Below, in pieces: positions 13,940 to 21,641 of a stretch of 30,737 bases of DNA; the stretch's first letter is position 1, and every line of letters starts with the position of its first letter. The DNA is from RGIG8244 sp045592785 (GTDB lineage: Bacteria; Verrucomicrobiota; Lentisphaeria; Victivallales; UBA1829): assembly GCA_045592785.1 (NCBI GenBank), contig JAZNVL010000049.1, positions 1-30,737 of the forward strand. Direction: 5' to 3'. A model generated the notes under the pieces. The model ran no database searches. It was given only the letters and a program-made list of their open reading frames with translations, and was not told the DNA's origin. The translations under genes and the position numbers were made by a program.

Positions 13940-16222
13940 TTATTTGGCGTTTTTCGCCTTTGATTCCAATTCTTCATATACGGAATAACCGCGGTATTCC
14001 TTCCGCATGTCATCCAGTTCACCGGTCCGCCCGTGATTGGCGTTCCACATGGCGCGTTTCACGCGGGGAGCGAGATACACGCGTGCGACAAAGTTCATCA
14101 GTGGTTTCCATTTTTCCACATCTTTTTCCATGACGGCTTCCGCATCGGGGAAATATCCGAGCATGAACAGAGCGGAGAATTTCTGATAATCAAGCAGATT
14201 TTTATCCACCCGAATGGCGATTGCCGTCTTCCGGCTGGTATCCCGTTCGTTATCACGCAGAGGTTTCACCGCATCGGTCATGATCTCATGCAGATCTTCC
14301 AGCCATTCCGAAAATTCATTTTTCTGTTTCTTCAGAAATTCTTCTTCGGTATTCATATCTTTCGGCATGACCAGAAGTGCAAAGGCTTCCTCATACTTGC
14401 GTCCGCGTACCAGATTGATCAGTTCCCGTGCGATCCGCACCTTTGCCCGCCGAACTTCAAGCGTATACTTTTCGATCGCCTTTTCCTGTGCGGCAGCTTC
14501 CGCCTTGCGTTTCTCTTCATCTTCCTGCTGCGCGCCTTCATCCACGATGACGACCTGCACGTTCTGTGCGGAAGAACCGGAGTCCTCTACAACGGCTGCC
14601 GGTTTCTTTTCTTCTTTCGGGGAATCGTATTTCCGTGCGAGAGCAGCCAACGCCGCAAGTTCGCCATTAAGCTGTGCTTCGCATTGACGGGCACGATCCT
14701 GATTGATGGGACGCGTGAAGTCGATCTTTTTGAGTTCCTGCATGCAGCTTGCGATCTCATCACGCCAGGCTTGCATCTGTTTTTCCAGACCGGGGGTATT
14801 TTTCTTTGCCAGTTCCGGGTATTCCTCGCGGAACGCAGCGATCTCGCCCACTTTCAGAAGGATCCGGGAGGAAATATCCTGCGCCACCTGGTCTTCCTTC
14901 GCCCGGATTTCCAATTCACGCAATGCCACTGCCGAAGACTTGGCGATCTTATCGATCACAGCCTGCCGTACACCAAACTTTTTGGTTGCGGCTTGTGCTT
15001 CCTTATAGAAACGGATCGCTTTGAGCGGATCGGCGGTACTGCTCTTTTTGACCGCCTCATAAGCCTCTTCCGCCAGAATGAGCTGATTATTCGCTTTTGT
15101 GTTATTGTTCTGGACATACACAAATCCAGCGACCCCGATCACAAGAACACATGCCAATGCCGTATTGATCGTGACCAGCAGACCGCGATTATTCTTTTGC
15201 TGCGGCTTGACTTTCGGACGGCCCGGGGCAGCTGTTTTTTTCTTCTTCTTCGAGGTTTTCTGTTTTTCCCCGGTTTTCACCGCTTTCTGTGCGCGTTTCA
15301 ATGCAATCAGGAAGGCGTCCCAACTTTCAAACCGGTCTGCCGGATCTTTTTCCATCATACCTTTCAACAGAGCAAACGTGGCAGGATTGAGCGTGACTCC
15401 CGGCGCACGGACTTCCGGCGCAGGCAGTTCTTCATAACAATGTTTCCGCAGGATCTCCTGCAAATCGCCGGTATTGGTCTCAAACGGGGGGACACCGGTA
15501 AGCATCTGATACAGAGTGGCGCCGAGAGAATACATATCGCTGTGAAAAGTCAGATCTTCGCCGCGCGCCTGTTCCGGACTCATGTAATAGGGAGACCCTT
15601 CCACCAATCCGTTGCGCATGGAAACGGAACCGGACCGCAGAGCTGCGCCGAAGTCAAGGATGACAGGCATCCCGTCTTCATTGATCATGATATTCCCGGG
15701 TTTGATGTCACGATGGCAAAGCTGATGTTTCTGCCAGACATACTGGAACGCGCCGGCGACCACTTCGGCATATTCCAGGACTTTTGTTTCCACCATGGGA
15801 GTTCCCTTGAGGACATCTTCCAACGTACTGCCGGGGACATACTGCATGGCGAGGTAATACAAATCATTTTCCTTGCCGGAAGCATACGCACAGGCGATAC
15901 TGGAATGCTGGATCTGACCGAGGATACGGACTTCCCCGAAGAACTGCTCCACCGCCGATTTATCCTGAACAAGTTCGGGATAAAGAACTTTGACCGCCGC
16001 AGGACGTCCCATTGACAACTGGGTCGCCAGATAAACTCTTCCGGTTCCGCCCGCACCGAGCAAGTGCATGATCCGGAAATCGCCGAGACGGGTTCCGGCG
16101 GGAAGGACATCCTGAAGCATAGAGGCTTCAACGACTCTTCCGCAGTTTGGACATTGCACATCATGCAATGCGTCCTGAATGGTTATTTTGAATCCGCAAG
16201 TGGGACACCGATATGCAATCAT
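13940..16222 (-). CDS. Membrane-anchored Ser/Thr protein kinase with N-terminal zinc ribbon
   Basis: A 760-residue protein starting at ATG 16222; a TTG at 16231 is too close to the AAAGG to be preferred. Cys6, Cys9, Cys24 and Cys27 form a C-x2-C...C-x2-C zinc ribbon. The kinase domain (about 49-310) has the Gly loop LLGAGGTGRVY, Lys78 (AAVKV), HRDIKPGN with D172, the metal-binding D190-F-G, and MSPEQARG. A basic linker (KKKKK, GRPKVKP) leads to one membrane helix (347-370), then a long, charged, probably coiled outer region to the C-terminus. All catalytic residues are present, so it should be active. Its substrate is unknown; fabD starts 17 bases downstream. Confidence 0.93.
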   Translation of the reverse strand: MIAYRCPTCGFKITIQDALHDVQCPNCGRVVEASMLQDVLPAGTRLGDFRIMHLLGAGGTGRVYLATQLSMGRPAAVKVLYPELVQDKSAVEQFFGEVRILGQIQHSSIACAYASGKENDLYYLAMQYVPGSTLEDVLKGTPMVETKVLEYAEVVAGAFQYVWQKHQLCHRDIKPGNIMINEDGMPVILDFGAALRSGSVSMRNGLVEGSPYYMSPEQARGEDLTFHSDMYSLGATLYQMLTGVPPFETNTGDLQEILRKHCYEELPAPEVRAPGVTLNPATFALLKGMMEKDPADRFESWDAFLIALKRAQKAVKTGEKQKTSKKKKKTAAPGRPKVKPQQKNNRGLLVTINTALACVLVIGVAGFVYVQNNNTKANNQLILAEEAYEAVKKSSTADPLKAIRFYKEAQAATKKFGVRQAVIDKIAKSSAVALRELEIRAKEDQVAQDISSRILLKVGEIAAFREEYPELAKKNTPGLEKQMQAWRDEIASCMQELKKIDFTRPINQDRARQCEAQLNGELAALAALARKYDSPKEEKKPAAVVEDSGSSAQNVQVVIVDEGAQQEDEEKRKAEAAAQEKAIEKYTLEVRRAKVRIARELINLVRGRKYEEAFALLVMPKDMNTEEEFLKKQKNEFSEWLEDLHEIMTDAVKPLRDNERDTSRKTAIAIRVDKNLLDYQKFSALFMLGYFPDAEAVMEKDVEKWKPLMNFVARVYLAPRVKRAMWNANHGRTGELDDMRKEYRGYSVYEELESKAKNAK

Positions 16223-16272
16223 ACAGGGCAAAACCTTTCTGTAAACATAAGTCTATAGAATAACAATGCAGT

Positions 16273-16300
16273 AATATAGCACGTTTCGGGCTGTTTGCAA
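16273..16300 (-). promoter_or_regulatory. Promoter upstream of the kinase-fab operon
   Basis: On the minus strand TTGCAA (16300-16295), 16 bases and TATATT (16278-16273) lie about 50 bases before the kinase ATG, in the 136-base gap after metW. Confidence 0.55.
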
Positions 16301-16358
16301 GTAAAAAACACCGTTTTCTCCGGCGTTTTGCCGTCAAAAAACTGTTTTTCCCGTTTTT

Positions 16359-16997
16359 TCAGCGGGAAATGATAAAAATACAGTTGGAGGCAAAGAGATT
16401 CGGACAGACCGAAGCAAGCCCGGGCAGGAAGTCACCACGCGCCGATAACGGGATCTCTTTCACAATTTTTATGTTCAGGGTCTTGCACAAATTGCGAAGG
16501 TCGGAAATCGTACCCGGGTGGATCGTCGGGGTATCGTACCACGGACGGGGCAGGTTCCGGTTCACCGGCATATTGCCGAACATCAACTGGATCCGGGCAT
16601 TGATATGTCCGAAATTCATAAACGAAATGATCCCGCATTTGCCGATCCGCAGCATTTCCTCCAGAAGAAGGTCCGGACGCCGTACAGCCTGAAGTGTACG
16701 GGAGAGGATCACATAATCATACATGTTATCCGAAAAGATGGAAAGGGAATCGTCCAGATTGGTATGGATCACCGGCACACCGCGCACCGCACATTCCAGG
16801 ATCTTCTGCTGGTCGCGTTCCACACCCATCACTTTCGCATTCTTCATCGTCTTCAAGACTTTGAGAAGACGTCCGGAGCCGCAGCCCAGGTCGAGAATGC
16901 GGGAGCCGTCGGGGATCATATCCCGGATCGTCCGCAAGTCTTCCCGGTGCAGGTGAAGTTCACTGTCAAAAAGGGGTAATTCCTGTACTTTACTCAT
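16359..16997 (-). CDS. metW: Methionine biosynthesis protein MetW, SAM-methyltransferase fold
   Basis: A 212-residue class I methyltransferase-like protein with the SAM-binding motif ILDLGCGSGRLLKVL near residues 33-47, followed by VMGVERDQQKI. MetW-family features include DYVILSRTLQAVRRPDLLLEE, GIISFMNFGH and the RPWYDTPTIHPG segment. MetW is paired with MetX in many bacteria and is needed for full homoserine acyltransferase activity or methionine synthesis. ATG 16997 overlaps the metX stop (ATGA), a strong sign of coupled translation; longer in-frame sequence upstream lies within metX. Confidence 0.94.
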   Translation of the reverse strand: MSKVQELPLFDSELHLHREDLRTIRDMIPDGSRILDLGCGSGRLLKVLKTMKNAKVMGVERDQQKILECAVRGVPVIHTNLDDSLSIFSDNMYDYVILSRTLQAVRRPDLLLEEMLRIGKCGIISFMNFGHINARIQLMFGNMPVNRNLPRPWYDTPTIHPGTISDLRNLCKTLNIKIVKEIPLSARGDFLPGLASVCPNLFASNCIFIISR

Positions 16998-18157
16998 GAC
17001 TTTCTGCCCTCCAAATGACAACTGGAAAGGAACCCGGAGACAAGGGTGCTCAATGTTTCCGTTTCCAGAAGGAACGCATCGTGCCCGTAAGAGGATTCGA
17101 TATTGCAATAGGTGGTATCAATGCCGTTTTTCAGCAATGCCTGGACCAGTTCCCGGGACTGATACACGGGGAACAGCCAGTCACTGGTGAAGGAAACGAC
17201 CAGGAAACGGGCATGTTTCATCTTCTCAAACGCTTTGGCAAGATCGCCATCCGCAGAGTCGGAAACATCAAAGTAGTCCGTGGCACGGGTGATGTAAAGA
17301 TAGCAGTTGGCATCGAACCGTTCCACGAACCGCGTACCCTGGTGTTCCAGGTAACTCTCGATCTGGAAATCCTTATCGAAATCAAAGGAATAATCGGCGG
17401 AATGTTGCAGGGATCTGCCGAATTTCCGGCGCATGGATTCATCACTCAAATAAGTGATATGCGCCAGCATACGGGCAATGGCAAGTCCCTTCTGGGGCTG
17501 TTCCACATATTCCCCGTTATTGAAATTGGGATCGCCCATGATGGCTTCCCGTCCGATCCAGTCAAATGCGATGAACTGGGGGGAGACCCGGGAGGTCGTG
17601 GCAATGGCAATGATGGAATTCACATGTTCGGGGAACTCGATCCCCCACTGGATGGCCTGCATACCGCCCATGGATCCGCCTGCAACGCAAAGCCATTTTT
17701 TGATCTTCAAGTGATCCATAAGGCGTTTCTGCGCACGGACCATATCGCCCACGGTGATGACGGGGAAGCTCAAGTTGTAGGCTTTGCCCGTTTCCGGATT
17801 GATGGACCGCGGTCCCGTGGATCCGGAACAGCCGCCTATGATGTTGCTGCAGACGATAAAGAATTTATCGGTATCAAAGGGCTTTCCGGGGCCCACCATG
17901 GTATCCCACCAGCCGGGTTTCTTGTCATTGACGGAATGATATCCGGCGAGGTGAGCATCTCCGGTGAGCGCATGTTCCACCAGGATGGCGTTATCGGCAT
18001 TTTCGGAAAGGGTGCCGTATGTTTCGTAACGGATATTGACATTACGGAGTTTTTCGCCGCTGTCCAGAGGCAACGCGTCAGCATCCGTGGCGCCGAACGA
18101 AAAATCGGCGGGCGTCACGATTCCGACCGAACGGATCGGGTTTTCATCTTCTGCCAT
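16994..18157 (-). CDS. metX: Homoserine O-acyltransferase (acetyl- or succinyl-)
   Basis: A 387-residue alpha/beta-hydrolase-fold enzyme that activates homoserine for methionine synthesis. It has the nucleophile S162 in AGGSMGGMQ, the family segment CSNIIGGCSGSTGPRSINP (103-121), Asp in SFTSDWLFP and the catalytic His in SSYGHDAFLLE. MetX enzymes use acetyl-CoA or succinyl-CoA, and the acyl preference cannot be read safely here. GGAGG precedes ATG 18157. The only upstream space is the purC terminator, so expression may depend on read-through or on a promoter inside purC. Confidence 0.95.
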   Translation of the reverse strand: MAEDENPIRSVGIVTPADFSFGATDADALPLDSGEKLRNVNIRYETYGTLSENADNAILVEHALTGDAHLAGYHSVNDKKPGWWDTMVGPGKPFDTDKFFIVCSNIIGGCSGSTGPRSINPETGKAYNLSFPVITVGDMVRAQKRLMDHLKIKKWLCVAGGSMGGMQAIQWGIEFPEHVNSIIAIATTSRVSPQFIAFDWIGREAIMGDPNFNNGEYVEQPQKGLAIARMLAHITYLSDESMRRKFGRSLQHSADYSFDFDKDFQIESYLEHQGTRFVERFDANCYLYITRATDYFDVSDSADGDLAKAFEKMKHARFLVVSFTSDWLFPVYQSRELVQALLKNGIDTTYCNIESSYGHDAFLLETETLSTLVSGFLSSCHLEGRKS

Positions 18158-18173
18158 GGTTGAACCTCCGGAT

Positions 18174-18213
18174 TAAAAAAAACGCCGGCAGATTTTTTGA
18201 CTTCTGCCGGCGT
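18174..18213 (-). terminator. Rho-independent terminator after purC, just before metX
   Basis: Eleven-base arms (18182-18192 and 18203-18213, ACGCCGGCAGA and its complement) enclose a 10-base loop and are followed on the minus strand by about eight U. Only 16 bases, including the metX ribosome-binding site, separate the U-run from the metX ATG. Confidence 0.88.
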
Positions 18214-18226
18214 CGGGTTACTTGCT

Positions 18227-19123
18227 TCAGAATGTCCTGCCGGCAATCGCCTTGAGGGCATCCATATATTTTTCGCGCGTCTTTTCGACGACGTCCTGGG
18301 GCAGCGCGGGAGCGGGAGGAGTTTTATCCCAGTCGAGGCTTTCCAGGTAATCCCGGACAAACTGTTTGTCCAGGCTGGGGGGATTGACCCCGAGGACATA
18401 GTCTTCTTTGGGCCAGAACCGGCTGGAGTCGGGCGTAAGGACCTCATCGATGAGGATGATTTCGCCGTTTTCTTCGCCGAATTCGAATTTTGTATCAGCC
18501 AGAATGATTCCGCACTTTTCGGCATGATTCGCGGCATCTTTGTAGATACGGAGTGCGAAATCTGCCAGATTTTCCGCTTTTTCTTCGCCGATCAATTTCC
18601 CGGCTTCTTCCACGGAAATGTTTTCGTCATGCCCTTCATCCGCCTTGGTGGAGGGAGTGAACATGGCTTTATCCAGTTTCTCGGAGAGCTGGTAACCGGC
18701 GCGCATTTTCACGCCGTTGACGGTCCCGCACTTCTGATATTCCTTCCAGGCACTGCCGGAGAGATACCCGCGTACGATACATTCCAGCGGAATGGTTTTG
18801 ACCTTTTTCACGATGAGAGAACGCTTATCCAGGTCAGCGGCATACTTCCGGAGTTCCGGGGGAAAATCAGAGACTTCGGAGCACACGAGGTGATTCGGAG
18901 CCCAGGAGAGATAATCGAACCAGAAAAGCGAAAGAGCGGTAAGGACCTTACCTTTGTCCGGGATCCCGTTGGGCATCACGCAATCGAATGCGCTGATACG
19001 GTCGGTGGCAACGAACAAAAGTGTATCGCCGAGATCGTAGATATCCCGCACCTTTCCGCGGTGCGGAGGCGGTAAACCGGGTATTTCCGTTTCCAGCAAT
19101 GCCCCGTTTGCATCATATTTCAT
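18227..19123 (-). CDS. purC: Phosphoribosylaminoimidazole-succinocarboxamide synthase
   Basis: A 298-residue SAICAR synthase, which joins CAIR and aspartate using ATP in purine synthesis. It shows the N-terminal RGKVRDIYDLGD (22-33), LFVATDRISAFDCVMPNGIPDKG, ECIVRGYLSGSAWKEY, ADTKFEFGEENGEIILIDEVLTPDSSRFWP, and SLDKQFVRDYLES near the end. Length fits the longer, fungal-like type of the enzyme rather than the roughly 240-residue type. It starts 18 bases after rplU and probably shares its promoter. Confidence 0.95.
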   Translation of the reverse strand: MKYDANGALLETEIPGLPPPHRGKVRDIYDLGDTLLFVATDRISAFDCVMPNGIPDKGKVLTALSLFWFDYLSWAPNHLVCSEVSDFPPELRKYAADLDKRSLIVKKVKTIPLECIVRGYLSGSAWKEYQKCGTVNGVKMRAGYQLSEKLDKAMFTPSTKADEGHDENISVEEAGKLIGEEKAENLADFALRIYKDAANHAEKCGIILADTKFEFGEENGEIILIDEVLTPDSSRFWPKEDYVLGVNPPSLDKQFVRDYLESLDWDKTPPAPALPQDVVEKTREKYMDALKAIAGRTF

Positions 19124-19141
19124 GGCTGTTTTTTCCCTGAT

Positions 19142-19450
19142 TTATGCAATAGCCAGGATTTTGACCTTGGTCAGTTCCTGACGATGGCCTTTACGTTTAC
19201 GGCTGCCTTTACGACGTTTCATCTTGAACGCGATCAGTTTCGGACCGCGGAACTGTTCCACGATCTCAGCCTGGACTTTGGCACCTTCGATGGTGGGAGC
19301 ACCGATCTTCAGATCTGCGCCTTCCCCCATTGCGAGCACTTCGGTAAATTCGATTTTGGCGCCGGCTTCGCCCGGAATACGTTCCACGGAAAGGATATCG
19401 TTTTCCTGCACTTTGTGCTGTTTTCCGCCGGTTGCAATTACAGCGTACAT
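19142..19450 (-). CDS. rplU: 50S ribosomal protein bL21
   Basis: A 102-residue protein starting MYAVIATGGKQHKV and ending in the basic rRNA-binding tail KMKRRKGSRKRKGHRQELTKVKI, as in bL21. ATG 19450 has AGGAG upstream; an in-frame upstream ATG gives a non-conserved 12-residue extension and is rejected. In most bacteria rpmA (bL27) follows rplU, but here purC does. Confidence 0.96.
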   Translation of the reverse strand: MYAVIATGGKQHKVQENDILSVERIPGEAGAKIEFTEVLAMGEGADLKIGAPTIEGAKVQAEIVEQFRGPKLIAFKMKRRKGSRKRKGHRQELTKVKILAIA

Positions 19451-19507
19451 AGTTTTTCTCCTGCTATGTTGTTGTTGACTTCTCATATTTTTGGAAATAA
19501 TCCTTTT

Positions 19508-19535
19508 AATATATCACCTTTTTTTCATTCTTCAA
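19508..19535 (-). promoter_or_regulatory. Promoter of rplU-purC
   Basis: On the minus strand TTGAAG (19535-19530), 16 bases and TATATT (19513-19508) lie about 58 bases before the rplU ATG. The 295-base gap to the esterase gene is A/T-rich and holds this promoter and the opposing one at 19665; I see no ORF in it. Confidence 0.55.
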
Positions 19536-19664
19536 GCCATATTGATATTTTTTTTGCATTTTTTCCACTTTTTAACACAAATTTATTTTACCGGTCACTT
19601 CCATAATGATCTGATTCCTCATGTATTTTTCCCGTATTTTTCATATTTTCTGCATATTACGCGC

Positions 19665-19693
19665 TTGACAATATGCTGCACCTATGATATATT
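19665..19693 (+). promoter_or_regulatory. Promoter of the sialate O-acetylesterase gene
   Basis: TTGACA (19665-19670), 17 bases and TATATT (19688-19693) lie about 50 bases before the start at 19746, divergent from the rplU promoter. Confidence 0.6.
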
Positions 19694-19745
19694 TGCCGTA
19701 AACGGTCCCTTCAATAACGTAAATCTTATGAAAGGTAGAACTCTT

Positions 19746-21428
19746 ATGAAACCATTCACCATGCTCATCGGCGCGGTCCTCGCAGGACTTTTCGTCACCG
19801 GATGCTGTTGTTCCGGTAATTGCAACGATGCTGTCCCTGACAGTTATCAGATCAAAGTGAAGTCCGCGAAAAAATTCATCACGGCACCCGCGATCAATGA
19901 CAACATGATCATACAGCGGGATCAGCCTGTCCGGATCTTCGGGGAAGCCGCACCCGGGTCCACCGTCACCGTGGAATTCGCGGGGCAGAAAGTCTCCGCC
20001 GTCGCCGATGCCAACGGACGCTGGCTTGCGGTCCTTCAGCCATTGGCCGCCAGCAAGGAAAACCGGGTGATGAAGATCACTTGCGGTAAAGAAGTCAAAG
20101 AGATCCGGAATGTGCTGGTGGGCGAAGTCTGGTACGCCAGCGGACAATCCAATATGGAAATGCCCATGTGGGGCAAGAACCCTAAATTCCGGCAGAAGGA
20201 AGGGGACAAGATCGCCGCGGAACCCACCAACGGCATGATCCGTATGCTCCCCTGCATTCCCATCGAAACAAAATTCGCCCCGGTCCGCAACAACGAAACA
20301 CATCCTTATAGTATCAAATGGATGATCCCTTCCGAAGATAATCTGCAGTTTCTTTCCGCCACCGGATTTCTGTTTGCAAAGAACCTCTACGAAAAATTGG
20401 ATGTGCCCGTGGGGATCATCACCGCACTTTGCGGCGGTACAGGCATCGAACTCTGGACACCCCCCAGCGGGTTCAAGACGGTCCCGGAACTGAAGAAATA
20501 CGCCGACCTCACTAACAGCTGGATCCCCGGCTCGCCGGAATACAATAAAGTATTGAAGGAATACAAAGAATCCCTTCAGAAGTGTCTGGCGGAACTGGAA
20601 CAGTATGAAGATCCCGCCAATTTCAACGGGGAAAGACCTTTTCCCACCACACCTCCCGCCTTCCCCGAAGCATGGACTTATAAATTCTGGCCGCCCCAGA
20701 TCAGTCAGCTGTATAACGGGACCGCCGCTCACCTGGTGCCCTACACGATCAAAGGTATCATCTGGTATCAGGGATGCAATAACATTACCCAGGGCGGACC
20801 GTATTATGTGAAAGCGCAGCAGGCACTGCTCAATGGACTGCGTATCGAATTCCGGAACCCCAAACTCCCCTTCTACTATGTGCAGCTTGCACCCTATGGC
20901 AGAAACGGGAAGGATTTCCTGCCCTATTTCTGGGAAGGGCAGCAGAAGTTTGCTGAAATCAACGATGAAACCGTGGGGATGGCGGTCATCAACGATGCGG
21001 GCGACCTCCATGACATCCATCCCGGGGACAAACGGCCCGTGGCGGACCGGCTGGCGCGTCTGGCACTTGCCCGTACTTACGGATTCAAAGATATCGTTGC
21101 GGATTCCCCGGTACTGGATACCGCGACGGTGAAGGGTGACCGTTACATCCTCAAATTCAAAAATGTGAAAAAGTTTGTAACGAACAAACGGAAACCCCAG
21201 TTTGAAGTCGCCGGAGCAGACGGCAAATACGTCAAGGCGGAATGTATCGTGAAGGATAACGAAATCGAAGTCTTTGCGAAAACCGTGGCAAAACCCGAAA
21301 AACTCCGGTTCATGTGGAGCAATACGGCGGAAGCAAGTCTCTTCAACGAAGCCGGACTGCCCATGGGTGCGTTCCGCGTGAATGACACCTCCGTGCCTGC
21401 CCGGATCAAACCTCCCAAACTGGATTGA
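19746..21428 (+). CDS. Sialate O-acetylesterase-family lipoprotein
   Basis: A 560-residue SGNH-fold esterase of the sialate 9-O-acetylesterase family, which removes O-acetyl groups from sialic acids or other acetylated glycans. A signal peptide with lipobox VTGC (Cys20) predicts lipid anchoring. S135 in SGQSNMEMP is the nucleophile, CGGTGIELWTP and WYQGCNN are family blocks, and D423-x-H425 in DLHDIHPGDKRP supplies the catalytic Asp/His. I chose ATG 19746 because the lipobox signal starts there and AAAGG lies upstream; ATG 19728 is possible. A terminator follows directly, so the gene is transcribed separately from the next operon. The natural substrate is not known. Confidence 0.9.
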   Translation: MKPFTMLIGAVLAGLFVTGCCCSGNCNDAVPDSYQIKVKSAKKFITAPAINDNMIIQRDQPVRIFGEAAPGSTVTVEFAGQKVSAVADANGRWLAVLQPLAASKENRVMKITCGKEVKEIRNVLVGEVWYASGQSNMEMPMWGKNPKFRQKEGDKIAAEPTNGMIRMLPCIPIETKFAPVRNNETHPYSIKWMIPSEDNLQFLSATGFLFAKNLYEKLDVPVGIITALCGGTGIELWTPPSGFKTVPELKKYADLTNSWIPGSPEYNKVLKEYKESLQKCLAELEQYEDPANFNGERPFPTTPPAFPEAWTYKFWPPQISQLYNGTAAHLVPYTIKGIIWYQGCNNITQGGPYYVKAQQALLNGLRIEFRNPKLPFYYVQLAPYGRNGKDFLPYFWEGQQKFAEINDETVGMAVINDAGDLHDIHPGDKRPVADRLARLALARTYGFKDIVADSPVLDTATVKGDRYILKFKNVKKFVTNKRKPQFEVAGADGKYVKAECIVKDNEIEVFAKTVAKPEKLRFMWSNTAEASLFNEAGLPMGAFRVNDTSVPARIKPPKLD

Positions 21429-21451
21429 TCCCATCCATCCCTAATCATCCG

Positions 21452-21484
21452 GCGGCGGCAGATCAAAATGCCGCCGCTTTTTTG
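21452..21484 (+). terminator. Rho-independent terminator after the esterase gene
   Basis: GCGGCGGCA (21452-21460) pairs with TGCCGCCGC (21469-21477) around an 8-base loop, followed by TTTTTT. Confidence 0.9.
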
Positions 21485-21540
21485 TGTCGCCCTCCGGGAA
21501 AAATATTCAAAAAAAATATAAAAAAAAGTATTTGAACCCC

Positions 21541-21568
21541 TTGACATTCGGCAAAAGCAGAGTATAAT
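21541..21568 (+). promoter_or_regulatory. Consensus promoter of the four-gene glycan operon
   Basis: A perfect TTGACA (21541-21546) and a perfect TATAAT (21563-21568) are 16 bases apart, about 75 bases before the start at 21642. A small inverted repeat, AGCC and GGCT, follows in the leader (about 21584-21597). Confidence 0.75.
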
Positions 21569-21641
21569 ATGCTGTAACGTTATAGCCGAAAATGGCTTTT
21601 ACGAAGAAGTGTCCCCCAATTTTTTATAGAAAGGTAATTCT

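Noticed and set aside
14033..16015. 660-codon open frame on the plus strand opposite the kinase
   Set aside because: It is antisense to a gene with full kinase motifs, is rich in Phe, His and Arg as expected for a complement frame, and has no domain or clear ribosome-binding site.
18158..18226. SAM riboswitch before metX
   Set aside because: The gap is only 69 bases and is filled by the purC terminator; there is no room for a SAM aptamer.
19641..21434. 597-codon open frame on the minus strand opposite the esterase
   Set aside because: It is a shadow of the esterase gene, crosses its promoter region and resembles no family.
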